From Coraliomargarita_B sp036735565 (GTDB taxonomy: Bacteria > Verrucomicrobiota > Verrucomicrobiia > Opitutales > Coraliomargaritaceae): 14,611 nt of DNA. The notes under the pieces were generated by a model that was given only the letters and a program-made list of their open reading frames with translations, had not been told where the DNA came from and ran no database searches. Positions 12,254 through 14,611 of this stretch are shown here, piece by piece. The position numbers and the translations under genes are program-made. The stretch covers positions 1 through 14,611 of the forward strand of contig DAINOC010000068.1 in the NCBI GenBank assembly GCA_036735565.1. Reading direction: 5' to 3'. The stretch's first letter is position 1. Each line of letters begins with the position of its first letter.

Positions 12254-13486
12254 ATGCTCCCTCTAACTCGACGCGAATTTATCCGCCGCTCCGCTGGCGG
12301 TGGCCTGGGCTTCCTCGCCTTCAGCGGGGTGGCCCCTTCCTTCCTCGCCAGAAGCGCTCTCGCACAGACGCCGGGCCCGGAGAAAGACCGGACCATCCTC
12401 GTGGTCATTCAACTGGCCGGTGGCAACGACGGCTTGAATACCCTCATCCCCCACGCAGACGACAACTACTACAAACTGCGCCCCACCATCGGGCTCCGCG
12501 AAGGCCTGCTCCCGGTCAACGACCAGCTCGCACTGCACCCCTCTTGCCAACCGCTGCACGAGCTGTTCGAGAGCGGAAAACTCTCAATCATCCAAAACGT
12601 CGGCTACCCCAATCCCAACCGCAGCCACTTCCGCTCCACCGAAATCTGGGAGACCGCCAGCGACAGCGAGCGGGTCCGTCATGAAGGCTGGCTGGGCCGT
12701 TTCTTCGACAATGCCTGCAGCGGCACCCCGGAACGCGATACGGCAAGCGACCCCACCGCCGTTCACGTCAGCGACATGATCCCCCAGAGCTACCTTTCGG
12801 AAAAACCGCACTCGCTCTTCGGTATGAAGCCACGCGGCCGTATCGACGGCGGCACCGATCCCGCCGATCTCGCCTACGAGAAACTCTTGCAGGCTGACCT
12901 GGCATCTGCCAACGCCAGCTACCTCTCCCACACCATGATGAATACCCTCGTCACCGAGCGGCGGGTCGAGAAAATCATCAGCGGCTATCGCCCCATGGCG
13001 GACTACCCCACCACCCAACTGGCCCTCTCCCTGCGGCGCGTGGCTTCACTGATCAACGCAGGCCTCGAAACCCGTGTCTACTACGTCTCCCAAGGCGGCT
13101 ACGATACCCACGCCAACCAGCTGAATAACCACGCCCGCCTCCTCGGCGAACTCAGCAGCGCCATGCAAGCCTTCCAAAAGGACCTCGACGCCCATAAGAA
13201 GGGCGACCAGGTGCTGACCATGACCTTCTCTGAGTTCGGTCGCCGCCCCTCCGAAAACGGCAGCCGAGGCACCGACCACGGCACGGCCGCCCCGCTGTTC
13301 GTCATGGGCTCCGGCATCCGCGGCGGCCTCCTCGGCTCCGCTCCCAATCTGAATCTGGCCCAGAACCAGGACCTGAAGTTTTCAACCGACTTCCGCAGTA
13401 TCTACAGCACCGTCCTGAACAAATGGCTCGATGCCGATGCCGCATCCATACTCGGCGAACGTTTCGATCCGCTGCCTTTTGTTTAG
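12254..13486 (+). CDS. DUF1501 family Tat-exported protein
   Basis: A 410-residue DUF1501 protein with an alkaline phosphatase-like fold in the family. The N terminus is a twin-arginine signal: TRREFIRRS (5-13), a hydrophobic stretch (14-32) and an ALA cleavage site before Gln38, so it is exported folded. Conserved motifs are QLAGGNDGLNTLIPH (53-67), HFRSTEIWETAS (125-136), GGYDTHANQL (281-290), FSEFGRRPSENGSRGTDHG (325-343) and the C-terminal FDPLPFV. The substrate is unknown. It pairs with the DUF1800 gene upstream. ATG 12254 is chosen because it places the Tat motif at residues 5-13. The longer frame from 12182 adds a repeat-derived leader. No Shine-Dalgarno is visible. Confidence 0.92.
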   Translation: MLPLTRREFIRRSAGGGLGFLAFSGVAPSFLARSALAQTPGPEKDRTILVVIQLAGGNDGLNTLIPHADDNYYKLRPTIGLREGLLPVNDQLALHPSCQPLHELFESGKLSIIQNVGYPNPNRSHFRSTEIWETASDSERVRHEGWLGRFFDNACSGTPERDTASDPTAVHVSDMIPQSYLSEKPHSLFGMKPRGRIDGGTDPADLAYEKLLQADLASANASYLSHTMMNTLVTERRVEKIISGYRPMADYPTTQLALSLRRVASLINAGLETRVYYVSQGGYDTHANQLNNHARLLGELSSAMQAFQKDLDAHKKGDQVLTMTFSEFGRRPSENGSRGTDHGTAAPLFVMGSGIRGGLLGSAPNLNLAQNQDLKFSTDFRSIYSTVLNKWLDADAASILGERFDPLPFV

Positions 13487-13701
13487 AAACGTGTCGAGGT
13501 CAGCCGACCGCTGGCCAACCCGGCTCCGCCGTGACCCCAGGCAACAAGGGCTGTGTTCACCCCAAGCTTACGCACTCTGCGGTCCGACGACTTCTTGATT
13601 GAGCCGCAAAGAGGCGCAAGAGGCGGGAGAAGATGGAGTGCCGGATAGCGATGAGCTTTGGCGCGCCGGAAAGCATTGCCTCCAGCGTCTAACTATACAT
13701 C
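13487..13701. other. noncoding intergenic region with short repeats
   Basis: No gene is supported. GGTCAGC (13498-13504) and GCTGGCC (13510-13516) form a 7-bp hairpin with one G-T wobble, 12 nt after the DUF1501 stop codon. It may be a terminator, though it lacks a T-tract. CTCTGCGG followed by CCGCAAAGAGGCGCAAGAGG (about 13575-13624) resembles the purine-rich repeats scattered in many environmental genomes. Composition shifts to A+T-rich at about 13690. Confidence 0.4.
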
Positions 13702-14271
13702 CTATTGTTTGATGGACTGATTGCAGTATGGATGTGTAAGTGAACAGTTTTCTGAAGTTCCAACTCCATTCTCTCTAGCTCTAACAATGTGATCGTAAGA
13801 TACTGATTTCTCTGGATCTAAATAGCCTTGGCATATCGCGCATTTCAATGCCGAACTCAATGCCACGTTGATAAAGGCTTTACTTTTGGAGTCATCCGAA
13901 AACGATTTGTGAGAATACTCCGGACTTCCGACCACGAGCTTACCTTGGAGGCCAGAATGTTGAATTAGAAACTCTTCATCTATTTTGACACCCATATGCA
14001 ATTGCTCGAGGATTCCATCGAGGAGATCACAATAGGCATTCACTCGTTTTGGGCTGAGATGCTTCTGTAAAATCGTAGCGATCAGGTCTTTGTTTTCGAT
14101 CAATACAGCCTCAAGTTTGGGTCGAATGTCAGTGAATTTTCTGAAAAAATTTACATCGTTGTTTGCAATTTTTCTCCCTATCAGGGTAACGGTTTGATGT
14201 GCCCTGAGATTATTGGATAGAGAATTCCGTTGTTGGTTTGTGTTTATGGTGTTCAGTTGTGGTTGATGCAA
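13702..14271 (-). pseudogene. C-terminal fragment of DUF262/HNH (GmrSD-like) endonuclease
   Basis: About 189 codons remain. The C terminus carries an HNH zinc-nuclease fold: CAICQGYLDP (142-151), the catalytic DH pair in SYDHIVRA (157-164), an asparagine (ENCSL) and HPYCNQSIK. Upstream, NFFRKFTDIRPKLEAVL and KSKAFINVALSSALKC match the region before the HNH domain in DUF262-containing GmrSD-like proteins, which restrict modified DNA. The N-terminal DUF262 NTPase and partner-binding part is missing. No ATG exists near the 5' end, only TTG 14269-14271, and the frame runs directly into an IS3 transposase remnant. It is therefore probably a truncated, inactive gene. Composition is far more A+T-rich than the core genes, consistent with horizontal acquisition. 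A short stand-alone HNH protein is a less likely alternative. Confidence 0.7.
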
Positions 14272-14417
14272 GCCGGTAAGCTTACTCCCATACCCCCCAT
14301 GGGGGGCATGATTTTTTGCTCGAACTGTAGGGGGCTTTTGTAGCCCAGCGATGAGTGTTTCCTGTAGCGGTTGTAAAAGACCTCGATGTATTCGAAGGCG
14401 TTTCTCCTGGCCGCCGC
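14253..14417 (-). pseudogene. IS3-family transposase C-terminal remnant
   Basis: 54 codons plus a stop codon. The translation includes RRNAFEYIEVFYNRYRK and HSSLGYKSPLQFEQK, the characteristic C-terminal end of the DDE integrase-core (OrfB) protein of IS3-family elements. An in-frame stop codon (14418-14420) precedes it, and the rest of the catalytic domain is absent, so it is a fragment. It overlaps the start of the HNH fragment by 19 nt in another frame. A 14-bp palindrome (14293-14306) falls within it. It marks an old insertion that probably removed the 5' part of the HNH gene. Confidence 0.75.
14293..14306. repeat. 14-bp GC palindrome
   Basis: CCCCCCATGGGGGG is a perfect palindrome inside the transposase remnant's C-terminal codons. 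It may lie near the original right end of the insertion sequence, or act as a hairpin. Function is not established. Confidence 0.5.
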
Positions 14418-14611
14418 TTAATCGGGGAATTAAAAGAACACCCAGATTTCAATCTCTCCTTCACCTCCTCCCGCCTGCCCTGTGTTGAAACGGCCAGCTA
14501 CACACCAACCCCTTACAGATCGGGCTACTTTCCCCAGCGGCACCACGGCTCACAGAGAAATCAGCCGAACCTTGGGAAAATAAGTCTGACAGCGGCCCGG
14601 ATCCCTAGTGA
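14418..14611. other. unassigned right-edge region
   Basis: No gene can be supported. One + strand frame is open from about 14394 to the window edge without a stop codon. Its first part (LKEHPDFNLSF) faintly resembles the C terminus of NOL1/RsmB-type rRNA methyltransferases, but the remainder does not look protein-like. The boundary at 14417 is the break point of the IS3 remnant. Confidence 0.3.

Noticed and set aside
14394..14611. Open + strand frame at the right edge resembling an rRNA methyltransferase C terminus
   Set aside because: The resemblance covers about a dozen residues, the rest is not protein-like, and no start or stop codon is in view.

Overview
The gene content suggests a Verrucomicrobiota chromosome, most likely Opitutae/Puniceicoccales-like. 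The indicators are a Minf_1886-family protein, a paired DUF1800/DUF1501 export module, a DinG/XPD-type helicase fused to a PD-(D/E)XK nuclease, and the order rpoZ-smpB-thrB. This is a judgement from family knowledge, not a database match. Most of the window (about 1420-13486) is G+C-rich core-type sequence. Both ends are accessory DNA with a visibly more A+T-rich composition.

Left end (1-1300): two complete type II toxin-antitoxin modules lie head to tail on the + strand, hicBA (137-504) and yefM-yoeB (629-1131). Each pair overlaps by ATGA. A homologous repeat sits just before hicBA and within a few bases after each toxin stop codon, giving three copies in all. The best copy (508-596) folds like an integron attC site: a 6-bp outer stem, 5-nt unpaired spacers, and an inner stem with one extrahelical G. 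The layout repeat-TA-repeat-TA-repeat looks like an integron-like cassette array continuing off the left edge. The invariant core triplet is GAT rather than GTT in two copies, so the family is divergent or is not a true attC. The array ends in a roughly 85-bp imperfect inverted-repeat element.

Middle (1420-8617): a UDP-glucuronate decarboxylase-like epimerase (-) is divergent from the nuclease-helicase fusion (+). The helicase converges with a two-domain M16 zinc peptidase (-), with only 4 bp between the stop codons. A coiled-coil protein (+) is divergent from the peptidase and converges with a Minf_1886 protein (-).

8189-10411 (-): rpoZ, smpB, thrB and the Minf_1886 gene read in the same direction. 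thrB's Shine-Dalgarno overlaps the smpB stop codon. rpoZ has a strong Shine-Dalgarno but a TTG start.

10573-13486 (+): a DUF1800 gene is followed by a Tat-exported DUF1501 gene. Between them lies an unusual repeat-filled spacer.

Right end (13487-14611): an A+T-rich gene fragment on the - strand encodes the C terminus of a DUF262/HNH-type (GmrSD-like) endonuclease. It abuts the C-terminal remnant of an IS3-family transposase, so it looks like a restriction or defence gene beheaded by an insertion sequence. The last 194 bases are unassigned.
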